A stretch of 64,000 bases of DNA from Pontibacillus salicampi (GTDB lineage: Bacteria; Bacillota; Bacilli; Bacillales; BH030062), in the NCBI RefSeq assembly GCF_042434395.1, contig NZ_JBHLTP010000003.1:558001-622000 (forward strand), read 5' to 3'. Under the pieces are notes generated by a model. That model was not told where the DNA came from. It ran no database searches and saw only the letters and a program-made list of their open reading frames with translations. Within the stretch, counting starts at the first letter, position 1; the number at the start of each line of letters is the position of its first letter. The position numbers and the translations under genes are program-made. This document shows positions 34,205 through 42,425 of this stretch, in pieces.

Positions 34205-35215
34205 ATGACCGGAATGGAATTTTTTAAAAGCCAAATAACATGTGGAGAGCGGTTAGGCCGCATTACTAGCCTCAATCATACTCTGTACACCATTGTGTCA
34301 GAAAGCTCTACTTATAAAGGAAGATTATCAGGAAAGCTGTATTATAATCTGCATGCAAGCAGTGTGCTCCCTGCCATTGGAGACTGGGTTGTGTTTGAGG
34401 CATCAAATAAAGAAACAGCACTTATCCAGCGAGTATTGCAGCGGAAGACAGAATTATCCCGTAAAAAGGCGGGCACTGCTAAAGAAGAACAAATAATAGC
34501 AGCCAATGTTGATGTAGTGTTTATCGTAACGGCATTAACTAATGAGTTTAACAGTAGACGTTTGGAGCGGTATGTTTATCAGGTGTATGAAAGTGGGGCA
34601 CGACCCGTAATCGTTTGTACTAAAAGGGATTTATGTGACGCGTTAACAGACAAAATTCTTGAAGCCAGTAGTGTAGCTCCTGGTGTGCCGGTGTATGATA
34701 TCGATGGATTGACTGGAGAAGGAATCGAGCTTTTGGAAAAGGAATTAATACCAGGTGAAACGGTTTCCCTTATCGGATCCTCTGGCGTAGGGAAATCCAC
34801 ATTGATTAACCAACTACTTATGGAAGAAAAACAAGTAACACAAGCAGTCCGCGAAGAAGACGATAGAGGCCGCCATACCACCACCCATAGAGAGCTATTT
34901 TCCTTGCCTGGTGGAGCTTATGTAATAGATACTCCAGGAATGAGAGAGGTACAGCTATGGGGGGATGAGAAGAATGTCGACGCAGCCTTTTCTGATATAG
35001 GAGCCTTGAGTCTAGCGTGTAAATTCAGGGATTGTCAGCATAATCAAGAACCAGGCTGTGCTGTGAAACAAGCTATCCAAGAGGGACAACTAGAAATAAC
35101 TCGATTAAAAAGTTATAAGAAATTAAAAAGAGAATTGGAACGCCTTGATTTAAAAGCTCGGCATGGCACCCATAAGGCAAATAGAATGCTGCATGGGCCT
35201 AAGGCAAACAGATAA
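34205..35215 (+). CDS. rsgA: ribosome small-subunit-dependent GTPase RsgA
   Basis: Circularly permuted GTPase (336 residues) that checks late 30S ribosomal subunit assembly. An OB-fold covers about 15-75; the G motifs run in permuted order: TKRD (139-142), GSSGVGKST (191-199), DTPG (242-245). The C-terminal zinc finger has Cys272, Cys277, His279 and Cys285. The standalone position is unlike the house-keeping yloQ/rsgA, which sits with prpC-prkC in Bacillus, so this is probably a second paralogue. GGAGGA 5 nt before the ATG can be hidden by the leader structure, implying inducible translation. Confidence 0.9.
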   Translation: MTGMEFFKSQITCGERLGRITSLNHTLYTIVSESSTYKGRLSGKLYYNLHASSVLPAIGDWVVFEASNKETALIQRVLQRKTELSRKKAGTAKEEQIIAANVDVVFIVTALTNEFNSRRLERYVYQVYESGARPVIVCTKRDLCDALTDKILEASSVAPGVPVYDIDGLTGEGIELLEKELIPGETVSLIGSSGVGKSTLINQLLMEEKQVTQAVREEDDRGRHTTTHRELFSLPGGAYVIDTPGMREVQLWGDEKNVDAAFSDIGALSLACKFRDCQHNQEPGCAVKQAIQEGQLEITRLKSYKKLKRELERLDLKARHGTHKANRMLHGPKANR

Positions 35216-35222
35216 AGAATAG

Positions 35223-35258
35223 GAAAGAGATATCGCATATGCGGTATCTCTTTCTTTC
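35223..35258 (+). terminator. terminator after rsgA
   Basis: GAAAGAGATATCGC / GCGGTATCTCTTTC palindromic stem followed by TTTCT, 8 nt after the stop. Confidence 0.75.
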
Positions 35259-35545
35259 TATTTAATAATATGTAAAAATTAGGATATTGTTAATGGTGGG
35301 TTAGTTCACCGTAAATAAATTTGTATTACACGATTTATGAAAGGGAACTATTAGACCGAAATAATTGTTAAATATATCAAATTAGAGAGGAGATTTACGT
35401 TAAAAACGAAAACAGGAAGGATTTCTGCTATAGTATTAGTCATTTTTCATTGTCCAAGATTACTCAAAAGCAAGCATTAAGCATGTCGAAGCGTTGCTTT
35501 CAATTTATTAGCCGAAAAATCGTTATTAAAATATTGGAGTGGTTG
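35259..35545 (+). other. intergenic region, nothing specific seen
   Basis: AT-rich. A frame open from 35450 joins the phosphatase gene but its first 32 codons look non-coding and have no ribosome-binding site. Confidence 0.35.
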
Positions 35546-36088
35546 ATGTTGAAGAAAATTTATTTAATCAGGCATTGCGAAGCAGAAGGACAGTCGCCTG
35601 AATCCCAACTTACAGATAGAGGAATTGAACAGGCGGACGAATTATCAGATTTTTTCTGCAATAGTAGTATCGATCGTATTATTTCCAGTCCATATAAGCG
35701 AGCAATGGACTCTATCTCCCCCCTTGCTAAGAGAATGAATATAGACGTTGAAATTAATAGAAATCTAACGGAACGTATTCTCAGCACTAAAAACCTTCCT
35801 GATTGGTTTGAAAAACTTAAAAGAACATTTAATGATATAGAATGGAAGTATGAAGGCGGAGAATCAAGTCAAGAAGCTATGAAACGAATTGTCGAGGTTG
35901 TAGAAGAAGTATTTAGTAGAAACCATAACAATACAGTTATTGTTACTCATGGAAACTTAATGTCCTTACTTTTAATGTATTATAATAAGGATTTTGGCTT
36001 TAATGATTGGAACGATCTTAGTAATCCGGACGTGTTTGTCCTAATAAACAATAGTAATCAGGTAACGTTTAAACGAATATGGAAATAA
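35546..36088 (+). CDS. histidine phosphatase family protein
   Basis: Phosphoglycerate-mutase-like phosphatase (180 residues). The phospho-acceptor is His in LIRHCEAEG (residues 6-14; the usual RHG is RHC here), SSPYKRAMDS provides the second Arg, and the late His is in VIVTHGNL. ATG 35546 is used, with TTGGAGTGG upstream, and gives the standard family N-terminus MLKKIYLIRH. Substrates in this family range from sugar phosphates to nucleotides; none can be chosen here. Confidence 0.85.
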   Translation: MLKKIYLIRHCEAEGQSPESQLTDRGIEQADELSDFFCNSSIDRIISSPYKRAMDSISPLAKRMNIDVEINRNLTERILSTKNLPDWFEKLKRTFNDIEWKYEGGESSQEAMKRIVEVVEEVFSRNHNNTVIVTHGNLMSLLLMYYNKDFGFNDWNDLSNPDVFVLINNSNQVTFKRIWK

Positions 36089-36210
36089 TAGAATATGCAT
36101 TATACAGAATGTGAAGTAATGTAAGGGTGTGTTAGTTATTTTCCACACCTATAAAAAAGTATGACGGAGAATATCCATAAGCCAGGGAGCGTGAAACAAT
36201 CAATCTTCTT

Positions 36211-36393
36211 GTGATTGGAGCCTTTCTATCTTCTATAGGAAATCTTGTTTCTATAAACACCCTGAAGTATGTAGGGATTATTTTGTTCGCAGTGGCTGGA
36301 GTCATTAGTGGAGTAATTATGTGGAAAAAAAGTAAACTTAGAAGCGTAATCATAACATTGTTCGTTACAGGAGCCATTGCTGCCTTGGCTTAA
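36211..36393 (+). CDS. small two-helix membrane protein, start unclear
   Basis: Sixty residues with two hydrophobic segments (about 4-40 and 45-60) and a basic loop (MWKKSKLRS). The only start available is GTG 36211, without a ribosome-binding site; the frame continues upstream (TINLLVIGAFLSSIGN) to a stop at about 36178 without an ATG. The protein-like composition suggests a real or recently damaged gene that has lost its normal start. No family recognised. Confidence 0.4.
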   Translation: MIGAFLSSIGNLVSINTLKYVGIILFAVAGVISGVIMWKKSKLRSVIITLFVTGAIAALA

Positions 36394-36419
36394 TTATTAA
36401 CTACTTGGCTTTTTTAGGA

Positions 36420-36459
36420 AAATGTGTCGCATCCAAGCCACAAGGGAAGCGACACATTT
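36420..36459. terminator. hairpin between small gene and ccdA
   Basis: AAATGTGTCGC / GCGACACATTT, an 11-bp perfect stem with an 18-nt loop, without a T-run. It sits between convergent genes. Confidence 0.55.
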
Positions 36460-36548
36460 AGTTTCTCAACAGTTTGTGAGGTGCATTTCAAACAAGGTTA
36501 CTGTAGTATAGGTGAGTGGACAGGTGATATTTTGGTTAAAGGCTTCCA

Positions 36549-37262
36549 TTAAAAGCCTCTAAATCCACCAAACAAGTTACTCAACCATAATGTTAGAGAG
36601 GACATTTGATCGAAATACAGCAATAATCCTAGCACAATCATTATAGCTCCACTACCTTTCATTATGTTTTTAGAGTACTTTACTAACAGCTTGGTCTTAC
36701 TTAAGAAAAAGGACATCACTAAAAATGGTATTGCAAACCCAAGGCTATAAAAGGATGTATAAAGCAGACCCTGACTAGGGTTGGTCGCGGACAATGTTAA
36801 AACAGATGTCATGATCGGTCCAATGCAAGGAGTCCATCCAGCTGCAAATGCCATCCCAACAAAGAAGGATCCCACATAACCGAGTGATTGACTTTTGTAA
36901 TGTACACGCTTTTCCTTCATTAAGAATGTGGGTTGGAAAACTCCGATTAGAAATAGACCCATTATTACGATTATGATAGCCCCTAGCATTCTAATAGTCT
37001 CTTGATATCCAGAAAATAGTTCACCAATAAATGTAACTGCTGAGCCTAACGCGAAGAAAATGACAGAAAGTCCTACTACGAATAAAATGGTATGGATAGT
37101 AATAGATCTCTGTGCTTTGCGCGGCAAAGATGCTCTGTCAGAGAGCTGTCCTACTGACACTCCCGAAATATAAGAGATAAAAGACGGATACAAGGGGAGA
37201 ACGCAAGGGGAAACAAAGGATAAAATACCTGCTCCGAATGCTAACCAAATGCTTAATTCCAT
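36549..37262 (-). CDS. ccdA: cytochrome c biogenesis protein CcdA
   Basis: Membrane thiol-disulfide transporter (237 residues, six helices in two related halves) that passes electrons from cytoplasmic thioredoxin to the outside for cytochrome c maturation and spore functions. The redox cysteines are in FVSPCVLPLYPS (helix 1) and AGWTPCIGPIMT (helix 4). GGGGGTAG precedes the ATG. No thioredoxin-like ResA or ccdB partner is adjacent. Confidence 0.9.
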   Translation of the reverse strand: MELSIWLAFGAGILSFVSPCVLPLYPSFISYISGVSVGQLSDRASLPRKAQRSITIHTILFVVGLSVIFFALGSAVTFIGELFSGYQETIRMLGAIIIVIMGLFLIGVFQPTFLMKEKRVHYKSQSLGYVGSFFVGMAFAAGWTPCIGPIMTSVLTLSATNPSQGLLYTSFYSLGFAIPFLVMSFFLSKTKLLVKYSKNIMKGSGAIMIVLGLLLYFDQMSSLTLWLSNLFGGFRGF

Positions 37263-37351
37263 AATCTACCCCCAGCTAATATTATTTACATATTATTCTA
37301 ATTATAACAACCCTAAAACGATAGTAACATATAAAAAATAGAGGTATAGAG

Positions 37352-37501
37352 ATGAAGCTGTTGCAAAAGCAGTGGATGAGAAGCTTACTGCTAATAGTTG
37401 TTTTATGGTTTTTACTAATAGGGGATACTATATCTTTGTTTTTCGGAATATTGACTATTAGTTTAACAGAACTATCCATATTATTACATTATTACATATG
37501 A
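37352..37501 (+). CDS. very small hydrophobic protein (49 aa)
   Basis: An open frame of 49 codons, ATG 37352 to TGA 37501, with GAGGT 8 nt upstream. The N-terminus is basic (MKLLQKQWMR) and almost everything else is hydrophobic (SLLLIVVLWFLLIG, then LFFGILTISL), consistent with one or two membrane helices. It lies alone between divergent ccdA and the hom terminator. No family recognised; coding status rests on the start signals and composition. Confidence 0.5.
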   Translation: MKLLQKQWMRSLLLIVVLWFLLIGDTISLFFGILTISLTELSILLHYYI

Positions 37502-37609
37502 AGAGGATCAAACAATCCGAGCTCTAATTTGTTTCAGTTCAGTGATCAAATTAAGCTGGTTCGGGTTAACGCGAGTGCTTCATAAGTATATTATTCGCTC
37601 TTCAAAGCA

Positions 37610-37659
37610 AAAACAAAGCCTCATTACGGCAATGACAGCCGTTTATGAGGCTTTGTTTT
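37610..37659 (-). terminator. terminator of the met/hom operon
   Basis: AAAACAAAGCCTCAT / ATGAGGCTTTGTTTT, 15 bp, with a small inner CGGC/GCCG pairing; T-rich on both sides, so it may work in both directions. Confidence 0.85.
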
Positions 37660-37689
37660 ATATGTTTGAAACATATGAAATAGCTTCTT

Positions 37690-38670
37690 CTACACATATT
37701 GAGCTTCCTGCTGACGCTCTTTTTGGAAAACGTATAGTAAATCTTCGATCATGGCACTCGCCGTTGGGAGTTTTCCTGCACCTGGTCCTGATAATGTTAT
37801 GGAGCCAAGCAGGTCAGTCTGGATAGAGAGCGCGTTTTCTACCCCATCTATGTTGTAGAGGGGATGGTCCTCATTTAGCTGCATGGGCTGGATGGATGCT
37901 CTTGGTGCTCCGTGGCGTAATTCAATGGTAGCCACGTGCTTCCACTTTTGCCCTTGTATAGTCGCCTTATCAATATCTTGACTGGAAATAGTACGTATTC
38001 CTTCCAAATAAACTTCATCCCAGTTTGGTTGATCCTGATAGGCAAGCTGACTTAGAATCATAGCTTTATAGAATGCATCATAGCCATCGACGTCATTGCT
38101 TGGGTCAGCTTCTGCGTAGCCTTTTTGCTGGGCTGCCAGGAGAGCATCTTCAAAAGAATTTTGGTGCTTGGTCATCTGTGTCAGAATATAGTTGGATGTT
38201 CCGTTTACGATACCTTGGATACTCTTTATTTGATTTACTTGCAGCATCTGATCAATGGTTCGAATAACCGGGGTGCCACCAGCTGTTGTTGCTTCGTACC
38301 CAATCCATACATTATGCTCTTTAGCCAGTTCAAGGAGGTGTGGACCGTAATGGGCAAACATCTCCTTGTTTGCCGTTATCACGTGTGCTCCGTGCTCAAT
38401 AGCTCGTGTTACATACTGATAGGCAGGCTGTTTTCCAACAATGGCTTCCAGGACAACGTCTACAGGCTGTTGAAAGACTTCTTCAATGTCTGTTGTCACT
38501 TGTACAGAATCGGGGAGGTTTCGTTTCTTATTAGAGTCCTTGACAAGAATGCTCGTAATTTCAATTGGCGTACTTAATTTCTTTTGTATATATTCATGGT
38601 GGGTATGAAGTGTTTCCCATACACCCTCTCCAACTGTTCCAAATCCTAGTATTGCGACCTTAATCGTCAT
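37690..38670 (-). CDS. hom: homoserine dehydrogenase, short form without ACT domain
   Basis: NAD(P)-dependent conversion of aspartate semialdehyde to homoserine. The Rossmann motif GFGTVGEGV is at 9-17, the catalytic region TANKEMFAHYG near 114, and the substrate-binding YAEADPSNDVDGYDA near 195. At 326 residues it lacks the C-terminal ACT regulatory domain found in the usual ~430-residue Bacillus Hom, so it should escape threonine feedback. It is downstream of metY behind one SAM-I riboswitch (hairpin in between), so it appears dedicated to methionine. Confidence 0.9.
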   Translation of the reverse strand: MTIKVAILGFGTVGEGVWETLHTHHEYIQKKLSTPIEITSILVKDSNKKRNLPDSVQVTTDIEEVFQQPVDVVLEAIVGKQPAYQYVTRAIEHGAHVITANKEMFAHYGPHLLELAKEHNVWIGYEATTAGGTPVIRTIDQMLQVNQIKSIQGIVNGTSNYILTQMTKHQNSFEDALLAAQQKGYAEADPSNDVDGYDAFYKAMILSQLAYQDQPNWDEVYLEGIRTISSQDIDKATIQGQKWKHVATIELRHGAPRASIQPMQLNEDHPLYNIDGVENALSIQTDLLGSITLSGPGAGKLPTASAMIEDLLYVFQKERQQEAQYV

Positions 38671-38704
38671 CTACATCTTCCTTTCTTCCGTATCATCTAA
38701 GGTG

Positions 38705-38741
38705 ACAAAGAGAGCCATCCGTTTAACGGCGCTCTCTTTGT
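38705..38741 (-). other. hairpin between metY and hom
   Basis: ACAAAGAGAGC / GCTCTCTTTGT, 11 bp, without a T-run in the direction of transcription. More likely an mRNA processing or stability element than a full terminator. Confidence 0.5.
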
Positions 38742-38748
38742 GCATCAG

Positions 38749-40452
38749 TTATACTTTAGTCGTTTCACGGTTATTGTTCGTAGTTCGAATGGACTGTGCA
38801 AGACGATAGACACTGTCCGTTTCTAAGTAGGAAATGGAGTAATGGTCTAACTTATCCTTTATATCCTCATCTATAATATGCTGTGTGATAAAAACGGTAG
38901 CACTTGGGAATTGTGAGATGGCTTTTTCAACTCCCGTGCTGCTCAAAGCATACACAATATCGGTATGCTCTACCTGTGCCTCGCTGTCAAACAGCAACTG
39001 AAACCCTAGTCTTTCTAATTTGGAAAATTCTTCAGGTTTACTTGTACGATCGGCTCCATATACAGTAATTACTTTTGGTCTAGCCTCATTTTCATCTCGA
39101 TAAAGAGAAGAAGTGAGGATGGTTTCTACAGCTGCTGGTTGTGCTGCACTGCTATATTGGAATCCTGTCGCCTGATATATCGCATGCTCTAAATCTGCAA
39201 TCAAATCTTCTACAGCTTCTAGTCCAACGGATAAACGGATTAAATCCTCTGTTACTCCTGATTTCTTTAAATCTTCCTCATTCAATTGCTGATGGGTAGT
39301 AGTTGCTGGGTGAATGATAAGAGATTTGGCATCGCCTACGTTAGCCACATGAGACCACAGTTTGATATTATCTATAACCTCTCTACCTTCATTCCGGCCA
39401 CCTTTAATACCGAATACAATCATTGAACCAAACCCATTATGCAAATATTTGCTAGCTAATTCGTAAGAGGGATGATTGCTTAATCCAGGGTAGGATACCC
39501 ATTCCACACCTGGATGATTTTCGAGATAAGTAGCAATTTGCTCCGCGTTTTGTACATGTCGTTCCACTCGAAGCGGTAATGTTTCGAGCCCTTGCAGTAA
39601 ATAAAAGGCATTGGTTGGACTTAAGCACGCTCCAATATCACGTAGCAGCTGAACCCTTAACTTAATAGCGAATGCTGCTGGTCCGGCATCGATTCCATAA
39701 CGAAGACCATGATAACTCTCATCAGGTTCGGTAAACCCTGGGAATTTATCTTGATTCCAATTGAATCGGCCACTATCCACAACAACTCCACCAATAGAAT
39801 TACCGTGTCCTCCGAGCCATTTCGTTGCAGAGTGAACAACAATATCAGCTCCCCAGCTGATGGGCTTACAAATGTGAGGGGTAGCAAAGGTGCTATCCAC
39901 AATCAGTGGTATGTGATGAGCATGAGCAACATCTGCTATTGCTTCAAGATCTAGGACATCTAAGCTCGGGTTCCCAATGACCTCAGCAAACACAGCTTTG
40001 GTTTTAGACGTAATGGCTTCGTTAAATTTCTCAGGGTCAGTACCATCTACAAATGTTACATGAATGCCGTATTTTGGTAATGTGACAGCAAATAGATTAT
40101 AGGTTCCACCGTATAAGTTGGTGGAGGCGACGATTTCGTCTCCCGCCTGAGCAAGATTTAGTATGGATAATGTAATAGCAGCCATTCCGGAAGAAGTAGC
40201 TACCGCAGCTATCCCATCTTCTAATAGTGCGATTCGCTGCTCGAATGCGTCTACAGTAGGGTTATTAATTCTTGTATAAATATTACCAGGTTCACTAAGT
40301 GCAAATAAATTTTGGGCATGGTCTGTGTCGTTAAATACGTATGATGTAGTTTGATAAATAGGTACAGCTCTTGCACCTGCTTCTTTATCAGGGGTTTGGC
40401 CTCCATGTAGGCTAAGTGTTTCTAAACGATACGTATGAAATGGTAGTGTCAT
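38749..40452 (-). CDS. metY: O-acetylhomoserine sulfhydrylase with unusual C-terminal extension
   Basis: Cys/Met-metabolism PLP enzyme making homocysteine from O-acetylhomoserine and sulfide. The cofactor lysine is Lys211 in HSATKWLGGHG; FVDGTDPEKF, DSTFATPHICKP and IHPATTTHQQL are MetY-type. The MetY domain ends near residue 430, the normal family length. Another ~137 residues follow, with a Rossmann-like alternation (KVITVYGADRTSK, TDIVYALSSTGVEKA, ATVFITQHII). I do not recognise this domain on MetY; it might bind a regulatory ligand. The gene lies directly behind a SAM-I riboswitch, so it is expressed when SAM is low, together with hom. Confidence 0.9.
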   Translation of the reverse strand: MTLPFHTYRLETLSLHGGQTPDKEAGARAVPIYQTTSYVFNDTDHAQNLFALSEPGNIYTRINNPTVDAFEQRIALLEDGIAAVATSSGMAAITLSILNLAQAGDEIVASTNLYGGTYNLFAVTLPKYGIHVTFVDGTDPEKFNEAITSKTKAVFAEVIGNPSLDVLDLEAIADVAHAHHIPLIVDSTFATPHICKPISWGADIVVHSATKWLGGHGNSIGGVVVDSGRFNWNQDKFPGFTEPDESYHGLRYGIDAGPAAFAIKLRVQLLRDIGACLSPTNAFYLLQGLETLPLRVERHVQNAEQIATYLENHPGVEWVSYPGLSNHPSYELASKYLHNGFGSMIVFGIKGGRNEGREVIDNIKLWSHVANVGDAKSLIIHPATTTHQQLNEEDLKKSGVTEDLIRLSVGLEAVEDLIADLEHAIYQATGFQYSSAAQPAAVETILTSSLYRDENEARPKVITVYGADRTSKPEEFSKLERLGFQLLFDSEAQVEHTDIVYALSSTGVEKAISQFPSATVFITQHIIDEDIKDKLDHYSISYLETDSVYRLAQSIRTTNNNRETTKV

Positions 40453-40525
40453 GGTACAATTCCTCCTTGATTAGATGATGTCTAGGGAAATTGCCTGACA
40501 GGTAAGGGAAAAGAGGGGATAATAG

Positions 40526-40682
40526 AAAAAACCCTCTTCATAAGAAGAGGGTTTATATGTACCGTCCTCCTCTTATCTTCCAGATCCGCATGACCTGTAG
40601 GATGTAGCACCTTTTCAAACGATGTTGAAAGGTTGCCGGGCTTCACAGGGCCTAGTCCCTCTGCCGCTCTTGATAAGAGATT
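40526..40682 (-). promoter_or_regulatory. SAM-I riboswitch (S-box) of metY-hom
   Basis: On the minus strand: CTCTTATCAAGAGCGGCAG, then GGGACTAGGCCCTGTGAAGC, CCGGCAACC, GGTGCTA and GATAAGAG closing P1. All are S-box signatures. The terminator AAACCCTCTTC / GAAGAGGGTTT plus a T-run is at 40526-40553. SAM binding stabilises P1 and lets the terminator form, shutting off metY and hom. Confidence 0.95.
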
Positions 40683-40859
40683 AAATTGTCAGTTAGCATT
40701 TAGTCATTTACTACTCAAAAGTATAAACGATAGGTCAGTATTTCGTCAACACAATTAATTGACTTATTCGAAAATTTAAAACTGTAATTATGTTCATTGT
40801 TTCACAAAGTAAGTCTGTTTGGTACAATATAGGAAATAGCGCTAGGGAGGGGAAATGAA

Positions 40860-41255
40860 GTGAAACAAAAAATTATTCTATTCGATGGAGTGTGCAATTT
40901 CTGTGATGGAGCTGTTCAATTTATTATAAAGCGAGATAAAAAGGAACAATTCTACTTTGCTTCACTGCAAGGAGAGGAAGGGCAACGTTTAGTAGATGAG
41001 TACGAGGTGGATAAACAAACAGACAGCATTATCTTATTGGAAAAGAATCACGTTTATACTAAATCTACTGCTAGTTTAAGGATTTTGAAAGAAATGTCAG
41101 GCTTATGGAAGCTTTTATATATATTAATAGCAGTGCCTCCTTTTATTCGGAATAAAATGTATGACTTGCTAGCAAGGAACCGATATAAATGGTTTGGGAA
41201 GAAATCCGAATGTACACTACCATCTCCTTCGGTTCGGAAAAGATTTTTGGATTAA
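40860..41255 (+). CDS. DCC-family thiol-disulfide oxidoreductase (DUF393/YuxK-like)
   Basis: Small thioredoxin-like protein (131 residues) defined by the N-terminal DGVCNFC motif (Cys12, Cys15) and the IPPFIRNKMYDLLARNRYKWFG region characteristic of the family. GTG 40860 is the start, with GGGAGGGG upstream. It is probably cytoplasmic; a redox role is inferred from the CxxC. It is transcribed divergently from the metY operon. Confidence 0.88.
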   Translation: MKQKIILFDGVCNFCDGAVQFIIKRDKKEQFYFASLQGEEGQRLVDEYEVDKQTDSIILLEKNHVYTKSTASLRILKEMSGLWKLLYILIAVPPFIRNKMYDLLARNRYKWFGKKSECTLPSPSVRKRFLD

Positions 41256-41522
41256 ATACGAAATAAATTCACTGGTCCTCCAAAAGTGAATAGGAATGCT
41301 ACATTAGAAGGATTGCTGACGACAAGGGATGTCATTTATCTCCTTCTTAGGAGAATAGAAAGGAAAAGGCTTCTTAATCACTATATCTACTTGATTCAAG
41401 AGAGCACACAGCCATTATGGTGTATTTTATCTAATCACCAAGGAATAAAAGAGAAGTATGGAATGTCATCATCTTTGGCAATGATAGGTATAACACTATA
41501 CACATACAAGAGGTGCATTTAC
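41256..41522 (+). other. gap with an open frame of doubtful coding value
   Basis: The frame of the DUF421 gene is open back to 41286, but these ~79 codons lack the family's N-terminus, and GAGGTG lies just before GTG 41523. I treat the stretch as leader DNA, possibly a degraded gene. Confidence 0.3.
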
Positions 41523-42245
41523 GTGGATATTATGATGGATAGTATAAAGGTTATCCTGCGTATTGTAACGATTCTTCCTTTTATGCTTGTAATAGGTCTA
41601 TATATGGGTAAACGCTCTATAGGAGAACTTCCGGTATTTGATTTTCTTGTAGTGCTTGTTTTGGGAGCTGTAGTTGGTGCCGATATAGCAGACCCGAGTA
41701 TAGATCATATTCACACCATAGTTGCAATGATTGCGATAGCGATATTACAGAAGCTTATTATAAGGTTGAAATTGAAACATCAAAAGGTTGGGAAGTTACT
41801 TACTTTCGAGCCTACAGTAGTAATGTATAAGGGAACCTTCCTTATGGAGAATATGCAGCGTATCCAGTACTCGATTGATAATATTCTACAAATGCTGAGA
41901 GAGAAGGACGTATTTCATACAAAGGATGTGGAACTTGCCATTATAGAGGCGAATGGAAGGCTTAGTGTGAAATTATATCCTGCTAAAGAAAGTGTCATTC
42001 GGGAGGATATGTCCATTTATACATCTGGTGATAATTACGAAATTCCGGTTATTCTCGATGGGAAGATACAATATGATTTACTGCAGGAAGTAAATAAAAC
42101 AGAGACGTGGCTGATTGACAAGCTTAATACAGTCGGGGAACATAGCATATCATCTATTTTCTACGCAGCAGTTAACTCTAAGGGGGAGTTAATTATGTCC
42201 AAGAAACAGTCACGCATGGATCATGTGCCTCCTTATAAACACTAA
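41523..42245 (+). CDS. DUF421 membrane protein
   Basis: YetF/YcaP-type protein (240 residues) with three N-terminal helices and a cytoplasmic two-part DUF421 domain. Typical blocks: YMGKRSIGELPVFDFLVVLVLGA at about 26-48 and the later pattern VELAIIEANGRLSVKL. Some members are spore or stress membrane proteins, and YetF-like proteins affect spore germination. GTG 41523 gives the normal family length. Monocistronic, with a strong terminator. Confidence 0.87.
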   Translation: MDIMMDSIKVILRIVTILPFMLVIGLYMGKRSIGELPVFDFLVVLVLGAVVGADIADPSIDHIHTIVAMIAIAILQKLIIRLKLKHQKVGKLLTFEPTVVMYKGTFLMENMQRIQYSIDNILQMLREKDVFHTKDVELAIIEANGRLSVKLYPAKESVIREDMSIYTSGDNYEIPVILDGKIQYDLLQEVNKTETWLIDKLNTVGEHSISSIFYAAVNSKGELIMSKKQSRMDHVPPYKH

Positions 42246-42286
42246 GTATGCAATTTGAGTTCCACACTTATACATATATAAGTTCC

Positions 42287-42318
42287 GCTTAGCCAACACG
42301 CTGGCTAAGCATTTTTTT
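42287..42318 (+). terminator. terminator after DUF421 gene
   Basis: GCTTAGCC / GGCTAAGC, 8-bp stem with an 8-nt loop, then seven T. Confidence 0.85.
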
Positions 42319-42425
42319 GTAACCCGATCGTTCTAAATACACTAGTAATGCAAATGGTTCTGGTGAGAGCACTTGTGTTCTGTTACTCTGAGTAAAATAA
42401 ATAAACTCGAACGGGAGGAATAGAT

